Origin: Triglochin maritima
Lineage: Eukaryota; Streptophyta; Magnoliopsida; Alismatales; Juncaginaceae
DNA: 64,000 nt
Reading direction: 5' to 3'
Assembly (NCBI GenBank): GCA_963682175.1
Contig: OY821771.1
Location: 9,857,001-9,921,000, forward strand
In this document: piece after piece, positions 37,592 to 49,718 of the stretch
How positions within the stretch are numbered: position 1 is the stretch's first letter
How the letters are laid out: every line of letters starts with the position of its first letter
The notes under the pieces: generated by a model
The model's input: only the letters and a program-made list of their open reading frames with translations
Told to the model about the DNA's origin: nothing
Database searches by the model: none
Program-made: the position numbers and the translations under genes

Positions 37592-39008
37592 TGTTGGGAA
37601 ATTAAAGTTCAAAACCGCAAGTGCACGACCACGTTCAAGCAGTAGCACGCATGAGTCTTGTCCACCAGGAGCTAGTGCGGGTTATTGTCGACCATACTCG
37701 AGTGGGGGAAGAAAATGAGGAATGAGTGAGTGTATCTACACTAAATTACGTTAACTACAATTTGAAAAATAAATGCGACTAATCTCATAGGAGGTGAAGA
37801 ATACATACACAAATATAGATTTGTGACGCGTGTGTGTACAATTTTGCTCTCATGACATGAATTACTATGGACATCAATAATGACCATTATCCGAAGTGTG
37901 TTTCCACGTGTATTAAGATTTATTACCATCATTAAAACATACAAAACACTACTTAAGATAAGGCTAAAGATAACTACATGCTCACATGACAATCTTATCT
38001 CTTTATCCACTCCAATCTTTTCCTCACATTATCATTCCCCATAAAGTGGGCAAAAGTAACCAAAGCATGTGTTAAGCATCCATTAGGACCATTAACACAT
38101 CAAAGGCAAGAGTGAGAAACTCATTAAAATGACTATGAAAATCATTTGAAGCTCCAAGATTAAGATTAAAACACACACAATTGTAACAACATTCATACTT
38201 CACGTCATCCTCCACCCCCCCCCCCCCCCCCAATGGGGATGAATTACTCACCAATCATATCCATAACAAAGAAAAGAGCAACAGAAAAACAACACATGAA
38301 CAAGTAAAGGAAACTAAATATAACCAAAGAATTGGAATAAAAATTGCATCAAATGAAAGACAAGAACATAAAGAATATGAAACTAAAACTTGATTAAGAA
38401 AGAAAGATTACAAAATGGTGTTTCTCTTCTCCTCCACCACACTACTAAGCAAGAAATAAAACCTACTACTGAACAAGAAATGAAACCTACTTTAAGCAAG
38501 AAATAAAACCTACTCTAATAGGGGAAGAATGAAGAAGAGGAAGAATGGAAGGGTTACAAGTGTATTTATAGAAGATTAGAATGTCTGGATTAATCCGGAC
38601 ACAATCAGAGAGTTGCAAATCAGATCTAGATATCGTAGAGTTCTTTGACCCGAATACCCGACATACTGGAGAAATTTGAGTGCAATCCGACCAACCGGAT
38701 CCGCCAGTAACGGATTTGGATCTGCTAATGATGGACTTTTGCAACCAACATGTTTTCTTTATGATCAAATCCCTCAGAGTTTTCACCTAGGTTATTCTTG
38801 ACTTACAATCCAGTCCTTGAGCATTACAAACATGTCCAGAAGGCTTCCAAATCAGTACTTTCTTCTTGCATTTAGGTTATTTTCGTTTCATTTCTCTTCT
38901 TTATTACCTAAACCCTGAAATGTATGAAACAAATACCCGAGTAGCACAAATATGGGGTAAAATAAAGAATATATAGCATGAATGCACTGTATGATATGCT
39001 ACTAATCA
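37592..39008 (-). repeat. LTR C (5' LTR of E5)
   Basis: 1417 bp, TGTTGGGAAATT ... GCTACTAATCA. The right end matches that of LTR A. Carries a run of 17 C (38215-38231) at the site where E4 has its G tract. Confidence 0.8.
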
Positions 39009-39604
39009 CTATACGTGTATCATCTTTAAACTTGGTGTAGATGGGTTAATGGTCGCATTAGATACTTATCTAATGATTAGATCTAAGTTTGATATGTTAC
39101 AAGTTATTAATTTGAACGTGATGATGGATTTACCGGGAGTATGTATGGATCCATGTTTGGTGCATGTTTGCGTGAATGACTTAGATTAAATTGATGCTCT
39201 AATGGACACTTTAGTACTTATTGCATGCTTGACAATCTAAAGTCACTTTAGGTTCAGAGTTTGTCACGTAGTTGTGTGTATTATACACTTAGATTCCACA
39301 TTATCTTCTACTTGTATGTCACACACTCTACACTTGTACTTTGAATATTTGGTGCATGACACACACCTCAATTATTCACCTCCACTCCTTGAGGTTTATA
39401 TCTTATTGTTTTCCTCACTGCATTAGTTAGTATAATGATTAATGTAGTTTCATTTAATAGCTTTGTAATGTAATCTATCTCTCTCTCTTTCTCCTCATTC
39501 GAGTATGGGATAAACAACAATCCGCACACATGAGTCCGTATACCGATCGTACATGTCGTGTCTTCACCAACGTCGTGCACTTGCGGTAATTAAAATAATT
39601 AATC
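39009..39604 (+). repeat. LTR fragment D, inverted next to LTR C
   Basis: Plus orientation; ends with CGTCGTGCACTTGCGGTAATT, the superfamily block, and resembles LTR A read on the other strand (CATTAGATACTTATCTAATG, CCTTGAGGTTTATA). Its 5' part is missing. Confidence 0.6.
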
Positions 39605-41247
39605 ATAGACTAACAACTTTCTCTCTTTTTTGCAAATAAAATAGTGATCACCTTTGGTGCCACCAAAACTATATTGCAAAAGAAAACGCCTACTACTAAT
39701 AGAATTGTTCGTCCGCACCACCGAACGCAGCTTAATAGAAATGTGAAAATATAACACTTCAATCTAACATCAGTTCCTACACTGTTACAACCAGTCAAAT
39801 GAAAACCTTGTGGGTCTTGTTACAACACAGAAGCACAATTTCACTGAGTACTGTCACCACAACCATTCAAGTCACTTGTGTTGCATCTCTCCTGGCTTAA
39901 CTTCGGTCTTACTACCACATCAGAGAGTGCCCAAACAACACTGGGTTCCTATCACAGATCCTTGATTGTCGAAAATTCTACCCATGCCCATGTCTTCAAC
40001 CTCACTCCGACCGTTCTTCGACATCGCACCATCTCAGACACCCATGTTCCTGCCGCGTAGTGAGCTTTAATGGAAAGTGAAGAAAATCATGCTCACAAAA
40101 ATCCCACGCGTTGACAAGGGAGAACCAAAATCTTTGGAGACATGTGATTTCCACCCCGTCGCGAGTTTGGAGTGATGGCTGGTGTGGGTGTAGTATGGAG
40201 AGAGGTGAAGAAGTGGGGTGAAGGCTTGGGACCTGGGGTGGTGCAGGTGGAGGAAGGGGAGGAGATGGCACCAGGTTGGCGATGCCCAACCCTAATCGCC
40301 CTGCTAATAACTTTCTCTTCATTTCTCTCCTAAAATAAAAATGAGAGATGAATATATATACGCTCTCTCTATTTCTTGATCATGGTTTGTAATCTCCCAA
40401 TTCATATAGTTTGGGATTCTTTTTGGGGTGAAGGTTGTGCTTCATAACATCTTCACTTCTCTTATTTAGTGAAGAATCTATCTATTTTCCTAAAAAAAAC
40501 TTTTCAAGTTCCCTTTTTTCCTCCCCGTAAAAGTTGTTATTCAAGCTAATTCCCCCTGGACCTCACCTCCTTCCCGGCCGCTCACACCTACGACCTTCTT
40601 TTAGCTACATCCCTCGCTTTTGAGACAGACTTTTTCCCCACCAAGACCGAGTTCAATCTTCTTAGTAGTGAGTCACAAAGGCAAAAGAAAACTCAACTTT
40701 CTAGTCTTCTTTTCTTCTCTCTCCTTTATAGAGCATAAGGTAAACCCACATCATCTTAGTTAAACAATACAATCATAATCATTAACAAAGCCACTTCATG
40801 ATATAATCAAAACAAATAAATACAAATAAAACCCAATAAGGTTATGATTTAAATTTGATCTCATTAAAAGGTAGAAAGAGTTGCCTTGAAAATTTATTAC
40901 ATAAAATTACATTTCGATGTAAAGTAAACAACAGGACTTCATTCACTACGTGGCTTCCAATTTCATTGTCTCTGAATCTTTATTCTCCACCAAAATAGAA
41001 GCTATGTCATAATTAACCCCAGCTCCATCCACTGTCTATTGCATAACTTTCTCGCCTTCTTAGGGACAATTTGGTCATTTAGACCTCTAAAATCTAAAAC
41101 TAAGAACACGCTATGGAAAAACAAATTGAAAGCTACGTAGAGTTGACTTGAGATCTTTGATAACTACTTTTAACTTAAGATTAAGATCAGAGATCTAAGA
41201 ACTGTAGACATATGGCATTTGGTTGAGAAAAAGTCGTATCCACTTTG
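39605..41247. other. Region downstream of the bHLH gene
   Basis: No other gene recognised. The 3' untranslated region of the bHLH gene must lie just left of 41248. A proline-rich minus ORF at 40002-40322 has no domain that I know. Confidence 0.4.
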
Positions 41248-44200
41248 CTATATTGGTTTGATGTGATTGGAGGAACAAGTGCAACTCGACCTGCTGCTCT
41301 GTAGTTCCTGGCAATGAAAGCACAACAATCAATTATTTTTTGTAAATAAAAAACACAAATATAATTGAATTTTGTGTTCCAAACTTATATATTTCGCATC
41401 TATTTTTTATCTATAAAAACTTACCACAACAACAACAAAGCATTTCATCCCAAATTAGTTGGGGGTAAGCTAATCTATAAAAACTTATCATTTTAAGGAA
41501 AAATGTTCAAAATATTTTATTTTTTTAAAATTCCGAACTAAACCTCATTTAGAAGTATTTTCCACACTAGATCCGTTGCCACGTGTGGCGGCGACAAGTC
41601 TTGTTTTTTAGTGTACAGAACGCTGGATGCCGAGTTTTGTAGAATTTTTTTGTAGAACTCGACGTTGGCAAGGCCGAGTTCTATATAAGGACACTTGGAA
41701 CAATTTCTACCAAATTGAACTCGACAACACCAGTGTCGAGTTCTCTTTAAGAGAACTCGACACCAGTAGTGCCGAGTTCAAATTTAATTTTTATTCATTT
41801 AACAATTTCAAAGGAGATATCGTACATTGGCAGTTTTATTGAACTAGGTTTTTAAGTAAACACAACATCTAGGATGCCGAGTTCTGCCTTTAGAACTCGA
41901 CGTCCTAAACGCCGAGTTCACTTAAATGAGGTTTATTTTGGAAACTTCTTTTAAACAAACTATTATTTTGAATTTTTTTTCCTTTTTTAATTGATTCTTG
42001 TGTTTCAAACTTATATATTTCGTATGTAGTTTCTTCTATCTATAAAAATATTTCGAGTTACTAGGTTTTTGTATGTTATAATCTTAACTAAATGGAGTGA
42101 GTACTAACATGAACAAAAGAAATAAAGGATTGAATTTAAATGAAACATCTCAACTTCTTTTCCATATTTTTTCAGCAAACTCAAACTACAGCTGAGCTTG
42201 AATCGTGATAATTCACATGTAAGTGCTAATTACTATGTTGTGTAGACGTCTACAAAAGGATAGACTGGCTGTTCTTATAGGCACACCCATTTGAAACTAT
42301 TTGTCATACCAAGGAAAACGAAAATGTTGTTTCCTTTTAAAATGAGTGTCAAAAACTCACAGTTAAGGTTAGTTAGTAGTTTTTAGAAATACAATAGCTC
42401 CCATGTGTGATTGCAAGATACCAAGAAATACTTCTGTTGCAAGATAGATGTAAAATATATACTAACTTCGGTTTGTCTCTGAAGTTGTTTGATGTAGTCC
42501 ACAGCCAGCTCCAGCATGTCGCTTGTGCTCGTTTGCTACAACCATGAAAATAAATAAATTGATTAATTGGTCAGAACTACAGGATTTTTTGGCATTACGG
42601 AAACCAAAGTTTGAGGGGTTGTGTTTTACGAAGAGAGAGTAAGTGTTTGGAACAGCATTGTGAAAGAAACAAGACTACAACTTGATTCTATACACACCCT
42701 TAATCACTATTAAATCATTAGAGCGATTAATTACCTTATCCATGTTAGGGACAAGCTCCTGCAGTTTCCTGATCCTCTCACTGATCCGTGTCCTCCTTAC
42801 CTTCAAAGTTAAAAAAATAGAGTATGTCATGATCTCATTCAAGTGCACCTGCAAAGATTAAAAAACAATAGTTGTGCCCTGTCCTGTGCATGTGCAGATC
42901 TATCATCACTCCCATTATTCCCTCTGATGATCAAGATTGATCCTTTTTAACATGCAAAACTCTTAAAAACTGCACATTCCATACGACAGACCAATCTAAG
43001 AAACGTTATAGCTTATAGATCTTGAAATAACACTTCTACTATTTTAAGTCAACAGTTGCACCCACTCCAGATGTTAGTTATTGTACTTACTCTCTCGGCG
43101 ATGCTTCGAGGATGAGTGGCGAACCCACGCTTGGCCCGGATCTTCCAAGGAGTAGACTCCTCGAAGTGGAGAAATTTCTCATTTGGTAAGCTAAATTGGT
43201 GGGTTAGGCTGCGAGCCTGGTTCCTTGCCTCTCCATTCTAAGAACAAAACAAACTGATCAGAGCTTTGCTAAATGAAATTCTTCGCAATACAAATGTCTG
43301 TAAATTGATTTTGTACATGTGTTTCTAAATGGTCTCTGGCTCTTTTACGGCTGGGGAAGCTATCCGTGAGCAGACCAGAATCCTCCCATGAGGTGGCCTG
43401 GAAGCCAGGGATGCCAACACCACCGACATCAACCCCCTCAGGGCAGTTCCCATCAATGTCGTCGCCCAATTCTGAAATTTGGGACATGAGTCCGGTTGAA
43501 CCTTGTCTAGAGGAGAAGCTGATCTGACCCTTCAACCGGCCAGATGGCATACTAGAGTCCACTGTGGAGGCTACACTACCCGATGACTGAAATCCTGCTA
43601 AGTTCCTTATTCCACCAAATCCTACACCAAGATAAAACCACAAAAAAATATTAGTGATCCCATTCTTCTGAACTGCAACACCAAAACTCAAAATCCACTT
43701 TCCACTCAGAATGATATCAATAAACCAAACACCTAGTAACTTAAACCATGATCGTGTCCAAAATTTGTTTCATTAATTGATAGATAGAAAAACTTGAAAA
43801 TTCCGGAACTTGAGTCCCAATGCGAGTTTTATGACTTAAAATTTGTACTTGGAGTGAGTCCCCCCACATCCACACTCAAATGAAGGGAATTCATGTGACC
43901 ATAGTTCTAAACTTCCATCCACTTTCTACCAATCACAACATCAACTCAATCCAACCAAACTTGACTCCGACCAAACTCAAACCATAACAAAACCATTACT
44001 ACCTTTTTCCCAAAACCACAATCAAGTTAGAGAAAAAGTGTATTTTCAAAATTTGTACTCGTAGTGACTTCCCTCGCTTCCAGCTTAAAATAAAGAGAAG
44101 TTTATGGGTATAATTAGTTTACAGGAAGTTGTGGAAAATTCAAAACTTAATTTCATGACTTCCCAAGAATTTGCAGTGAAAGTGTGGAAAGTCATCCACA

Positions 44201-44655
44201 ATGCAATTTATAAGGGCTTGAAACTTACAAAACTTAATTCCAAGAATTATTTTAAGTTTTCCTGCACCGATCATCAAAAAGTCATCTGAAAGTCAGTTCC
44301 CCCACTTCCATACTGTTTTCCCGCAAACCAATCATACCAAGCAAAATTCTAAACTTCCAACCACTTCCAACCAATCACAACACCAACTCGATCAAACCAA
44401 ACTCGAAGTCCGACCAAATTCAGAACCGCAATCAAGTTAGAAAAAAGTGAATTTTCACGAAAAGCAACAAACCCGCCGCCATATACCGTTCTCGACGTTC
44501 AAGTTGGCGAAGAAGCCGGCCGGAGAGCTACTATGCCTTACAAGCCCGCCGCCGCCACTCCCGAACCCACCCTGGTTGAACCCCGCCTCCCCCGCCGGAC
44601 TCCCGGGCCGATTCCGGAGGAACTCTGGGAACGGGAGGTTGAGGTCGCCGTACAT
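41248..44655 (-). CDS. bHLH transcription factor, bHLH130/FBH-like, six exons
   Basis: Exons (sense order): 44655-44487, 43621-43317, 43237-43091, 42800-42735, 42535-42467, 41307-41248; all introns are GT-AG and phases agree, giving 816 bp and 271 residues. The N-terminus has LVRHSSSPAGFFANL, the middle FGGIRNLAGF and LMSQISELGDD, then KIRAKRGFATHPRSIAER and the helix-loop-helix (RISERIRKLQELVPNMDK, then SDMLELAVDYIKQLQRQ), ending SCTCSSNHIKPI. This signature belongs to the plant group with Arabidopsis bHLH130, bHLH122 and FBH1-4, nuclear E-box binders that promote CONSTANS transcription. It is shorter than many members and lacks the usual N-terminal RYRSAPSS motif; the ATG at 44655 is the first after an in-frame stop. 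A MULE fragment sits 200 bp upstream and may affect the promoter. Appears intact. Confidence 0.9.
41497..41982. mobile_element. Fold-back element in bHLH intron 5, with palindrome units
   Basis: 486 bp inside the 1159-bp last intron. The ends form an inverted repeat of about 55 bp (GGAAAAATGTTCAAAATA at the left; GGAAAAAAAATTCAAAATA read inward from the right; both reach AAACCTCATTTA). The interior carries units GAACTCGACACCAGTAG and TGCCGAGTTC in inverted pairs, the same plan as the palindromes around the PMD gene but with another stem. The left end resembles the left end of the PMD element (60149). I infer a non-autonomous MULE relative; no clean target duplication was found. Confidence 0.6.
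43908..44457. repeat. Duplicated block in bHLH intron 1
   Basis: About 130 bp at 43908-44047 (ACTTCCATCCACTTTCTACC ... CAATCAAGTTAGAG) recurs at about 44350-44457, with 300 bp between. It lies inside intron 1 (43622-44486) and reaches almost to the exon 1 donor site. Confidence 0.6.
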
Positions 44656-44849
44656 CGCCGGAAAAGATTGGATTCGGAATCGGAGGCTGGATTCGAGATC
44701 CAGATTTGGGGTTGGGAAGTGGGAGATATGGAAGAGGGTAGGTTTGTTTATTGGGGGGTTCTGCGGTGTCTTCTTCTTGGATTCAAAGCATTGGAAAAGA
44801 GCGAAGTCTGGTTAAACTTAACTAACTTGGTGTGATGGTCACTTAGATT

Positions 44850-46890
44850 TGATGTGGAAATTTTTGATCGTAAATTTTGACTTTTTACACTAAAAGTGAT
44901 CCAAATGGAAGGAAAAAAATATCTTATTTTGACATAAATCGTGGGACCATTCCATTTGACTTAACATGGAACAACATCTTTCTTTCTCTCTTTCAGACGT
45001 ATCTGGTTCAAATTTTTCAGTTAGCAGTGAAGACCAGATCGAGCACACAATAACCAATATCGAGTTGAGATCGTCCCTCAGTGAGTCTGTCGGACCCACA
45101 CTGGATGCACAAGTTGTTTTATTGTTCTTATAAGAGAAATCGGTAAACAAAAAAAATGAGTAAGTGAAATTGTTAAAAATTGATGTGGGTGTTACTTTGT
45201 TGCATTTTCTTTCTATTTTCAAAATAATCTGACAATGTCTTCATGTGTTTTGTTGGTTAGTTCAAGTTTTGTTTGAATCTGCCTTTTGTGGGGTAGTTGT
45301 GCTCGATTGAGCTCGATGAATGACATTTTTTGATGGTTGAAGACAATGGCTGACGGATACTCTAGGATACGCGATAGATTTTCTCGATAGTTACAATTAT
45401 TTTAGAGTCCGATCGAGTTTGATGGTACTCAACGGTACGCGATAGATAGTGCGGGTCGATGTGTATGCTCGAATAGTAATACTTGGTTATAGTTCGATTG
45501 CACTCAATATCTGTTCGATCGACACTCGATGGGTAATGATGAATATTATGGATTTCACTATTACATTTTTTTGTTTTTCCCCATATCAGATTAGACTGTT
45601 AACGTATTGGTTGCGTACAATTGTGTTTGGGAAATGGACGATAAAGATTTCCTTTTTAAGGATGACAATAGTAAAAGATCACGATAAAAAATGATGTAAC
45701 GTACTCGCAACTGTTGAAATTTTGTATTATGCATTCGATGTTGATAAGTTGAAGTATGATTTCACATTGGAGGCCCAGCCATATAAACCTGTTCAAATCA
45801 CAGACTATTCTAACGTTTGTTTCTTCGTCTCTGAAAAATTACAGTACATGATCCGTTTATGTATGTCTCTGGTTAAGAAGAATGTATCTGTAGAACCATC
45901 ACCCAATTCCAACTTTAATAAAGAAGTTAGGAGTCTGGTTGGGACTTTTGTTCCTTAAACATATCTCATGGCCATCGGAGGTGACATAGTTGTTCCGAGA
46001 ATTGATGTCCCCCACCAATTAAATGAGTACGAGCCCTATGTGAATGTCAATCTTGTTGTGAACTTAAGTGACGAAGATGTAAATTTGGAAGAAGATTTTG
46101 AAGAAGATAGTAGAGGAGACTTGTCACTCCCACACTTATAGCCCCCTAACGGTAAGACACTCACAACCCAGAACTCCACAAAACCAAACACTTGGGATAA
46201 ACAACAGTCGTCCAAATAGAACGGAAAATAAAACATGACGGATTTCTCAATTCATTTCACCATAAGATAACAAAAGTTGGAGTGCTCCAATGTTAACAAG
46301 ATAAGATATATTGGATTCTAGCCACATTCATACGACCTCTGCCAGTGAATCATCTGGAGAATTTCACCTTGGTAAGACTTTCGAAAGCAATGGTGAATTG
46401 AAAACCAAAGCTGCTATTTTGGCAATGAAAAATAATTTTGAGTTTGTAGTGAAGAGGTTTGGTAAAGAGGTGTGGTATATCACCTGCAAGGATCCTAATT
46501 GTGGTTGGAGATTGAGGGACAAAAAATAAGTGTGCTCACCCATGTTTGAGCTTACGGTCTTCCACAATGTACATAACTGCACATTGGAACTTAGACAGAA
46601 AGAACACCGATAAGCAACACCTTAGGTAGTTAGCCACCTAATCAAGAAAAAATATGCAAGTGACGGTACTAGCTACTTGGCAAAATACATAAGGGATGAT
46701 ATGAATGAACAATACGACATAAATATGAGTTACGAAAAGACGTGGAGATGTAGAGAGAAGACACTTATGTATGTAAGGGGGACACCTAAGGAATCTTAAT
46801 CAAAGTTACATGCGTACCTGTACATGTTGGAGCAAAAAAATCCAAGCACAATCACTCATTTTTGTAGGATCGTAATGGGGGCTTAGTTCT
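44850..46890 (+). pseudogene. MULE transposase N-terminal fragment, copy 2
   Basis: Plus-strand partner of copy 1: same leader, then VDKLKYDFTLEAQPYKPV and MSLVKKNVSVEP, the acidic linker, the Mutator DNA-binding domain (GKTFESNGELKTKAAILAMK, CKDPNCGWRLRDKK), and a stretch reaching LEQKNPSTITHF. It extends further into the transposase than copy 1, but has several stops and ends near 46890 without the catalytic region. It lies head to head with the bHLH gene. Confidence 0.78.
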
Positions 46891-46899
46891 AATCACTTT

Positions 46900-47815
46900 T
46901 AAGCTAATTACCTACTAGTTTAAGAAATCAAGTATATGCAGCGGAATTAAAAACTAAACTAGCAAGCAAAGGAAGAGATAATGCAAACCACAAAGAAAGC
47001 ACCAGATTTCATAGAGATTCGGCCTCCCGCCTACTTCCTCTCTTGCGAGCTCCGCTCGAACTCCCTCGAGCTCCGCTTGCGTCTTCACTATCAACCTCGT
47101 TCTGGGACGAGATTAAGCCTTTTAGAAAACAAGCTCTGCGAACACCCTCGCGAGCTTGACTTTCTTCTCTCACGATCCAAGAGAAACACTTCGGGCTTTC
47201 ACCGAATTCCTTGCTTCATTGAACAACAATAGTTGAGTGGATCACTCACTCTCTAACTTGAGCACATTTAGCTTATGATGTGGAATTGATCTAAAATGTG
47301 GAATTGTAAGCTTGGACAGTAGATTTGGGGCATGGAAGACTTGGAGTTTTCTCTTAAGTGTATATGACAAATGGAAGTGTAAGAGTTGTGTAATTGTGTC
47401 ATAGGAACACCTATTTACAATCTCCTAAGATGTTATAGCCGATGGGGTTAAGTTGGGTAAGTTTTGATTGAGAATCATAAAACAGCAACCTGCAGGACCC
47501 AATGCAGACGAAGCTCGGTCGACCAAATCAGGCAGAATGGTCGACCGTTGGGAGAATTGGAACACGGTTCGGCCGACCAATAATGGAACGGTCGACCGGA
47601 TCAGGCTATCACTTAGGTACACTTAAGTTAATGGTCGAACACCGAGATAGGTTCAGTTGACCGAAAACTTCCAGACTCTACTGGGTTGGCACAAATGATC
47701 ATGTTCGGTCGACCGATAATAGACTGTGGACCTGTTCGGTCGACCAAACTTTTAGTGTCTCCAATTTGTGCAACTGCCTGGACGTTTTCGGTCGACCGAA
47801 GACTTTGGATACATG
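46900..47815 (-). repeat. LTR-like fragment with GGTCGACC palindromes
   Basis: Six exact GGTCGACC at 47518, 47539, 47590, 47707, 47737 and 47788, with variants between. The phrase AACACCTATTTACAATCTCC aligns with 13290. It abuts the truncated G2 LTR. No partner LTR is seen, and edges are approximate. Confidence 0.5.
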
Positions 47816-47834
47816 ATTACTTCAAAATACATGA

Positions 47835-49197
47835 TTACATCAATACAATGAAAGACATATACAAGTAATTATAAAGACCTTGAAGAGTTCGAAGAGGATC
47901 CTGACCCCAAAACGTGTGCACCCGCTGTCACCACCCGACAGAACCTACTGCGGTCTTGAAACACGAATCAACAACAATGCCTGAGTTTCCCATTAGGAAA
48001 CCTTGTATGCCAAGCTCGCCTATATGAATGCAACAGTATGGTAAATGAATCTATCATACTAGTAGCATGTCATATCAACATCTGCAATGCAACAAATCCC
48101 CTCCAAGGGGTAAAACATGACCTCAGTCCCTCGACAACAACAAATACCATCAAAGGGTCAACAATGACGTCAGTCTAGCAACAAAAACGGGTCTCCCTCG
48201 TAAACCTACCGTAGGCACATACGGTCTTGCGGACAGTACGTAATGCACCCCCACACACGACTACTCGAGCCAAGGGATCGATGAGGAGTGTCCGCACTTC
48301 CACGCAAGGTAACCATGTGGTCGACACCACCCCAACGGAGTCGTAGCCCGGTCGGTCCAAACATTCCCCGATAGGTGCCCAATCGAGGAATCATCGACGG
48401 CATCACCGACATAACATCGGTGGTACAACATACGTCTGGCACAACATTGTATGGCACAACCACAAGCCGGAACATCGTCGGTACCATCATCGGCTGGTAA
48501 AATCCTCGGCGGCATCTCTGGCACAACCTCGGCGGTACAACATACGTCTGACACAAGATCAGACGGGTCTAGACCGTAGTCTGCATGGCCATCATGCTCC
48601 ACGAGCCATGCATCAACATGCATTGGGATCCGCGATCCCTCAGGTCTGCTACTCTACAGAGAGTTAAGCAACAACATGTCACACCACGATCCATCAACGG
48701 AGGTGGCATGACCCAAGTGTCCACACTCTTCCACACGGAGGTCCCTGTGCAGGCACGAGCAACGTACCCGCCGTCACCCCCAGCTCATGCTCTAAGCGAG
48801 GACAAGGGTTTCCGTGGACAGAGTGGACACATCACAAGACCAGGAGTTCAGTTTTGCGCACAAACGACTGACCGAAAAAGGCAATCCGGTTTACTGTTCC
48901 AAATAGGTTCGGTCGACTGAAACGCAATCCCGCTCCAACGCACCTCACGACTGTGCCTCTGCAACTCCGTGCTTGACCCCACTCGCCGGAGCCTCCGCAA
49001 CAACCTCTGGTTCGCCGGAAAAGGAATGAAAAGAAGGTGAGGGAGAGAGAGAGATGAGTTTTGCTTTAAAACCCAACACAACCCCCTCCACGCTACAACA
49101 ATCGGCCCCTACCCATCACCCATTACTATTCCTCCTTCCATTTCCCATGCAAAACCTCACTAATCAAGGGATTAGTCCTTAAGCAAGGTTAGGGACA
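47835..49197 (-). repeat. Truncated 3' LTR of G2
   Basis: Aligns with G1 from the phrase ATACATGATTACA onward. The sense start is TGTCCCTAACC at 49197. The sense 3' end (the TGTAACATCC end in G1) is lost. At 48870-48925 it has only one GGTCGACT-type word where G1 has the ten-fold palindrome array. Confidence 0.8.
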
Positions 49198-49484
49198 TAA
49201 TAATCCACCCTCCTTAAAAGGATTTCGTCCCGAAACCAAACAAGCAACTCACCAAAAAGCCCTGGGTATTGCTTCCAAACCTCCTCCTCGATCTCCCATA
49301 TGGCATCGCACTCGCTGTGGTGCTGCCACCGGACCTTCACCATCGGAATGATCCTCTTCCTGAGCTGGTGATCCATGCGATCAAAGATCTCGACTGGTCT
49401 CTCCTCAAACGACAAGTCCTGCTGGATCTCCGGCACTGCAATCTCAATCACCTGAGATGGATCTGCAACGTACTTCCTCAGCAT
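49179..49484 (-). pseudogene. G2 polyprotein C-terminus, chromodomain-like
   Basis: LRKYVADPSQVIE ... EIFDRMDHQLRKRIIPMVKV and RWQHHSECDAIWEIEEE match the end of plant chromovirus integrases, where a chromodomain-like fold guides insertion. It is separated from the integrase core by frame breaks at 49500-49720. Confidence 0.8.
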
Positions 49485-49718
49485 CGATATGTTGAAGACG
49501 TTGTCAAGACCCGAAAACTGCGGTGGAAATGCAATCTGGTAGGCAACCTCTCTAACTCGGTTTAAGATCTCAAACGGCCCGACTTACCTCGGACTCAGCT
49601 TCCCCTTCTTCCCAAATCTCATCACTCCCCGAGCTGGAGAGATCTTCAGAAACACATGGTCGCCAACCTCAAAGCTCAACGCCCGTCTGCGTTTGTCGGC
49701 ATAACTCTTCTGTCTGCT

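Larger units (their letters stand above)
36183..39008 (-). mobile_element. E5: remnant gag-only element with 5' LTR C
   Basis: From right to left: LTR C (37592-39008), degenerate primer site (37568-37585), a leader, and the first 75 or so codons of the E3/E4-type gag (ATG at 36412). The rest of the ORF and the 3' LTR are gone; the break is near 36183. Confidence 0.75.

Noticed and set aside
40002..40322. Proline-rich 106-codon minus ORF
   Set aside because: Low-complexity sequence, no domain, no splice or neighbour support.
47425..47622. 65-codon ORF across the GGTCGACC cluster
   Set aside because: Lies in an LTR-like fragment with no domain; probably chance.
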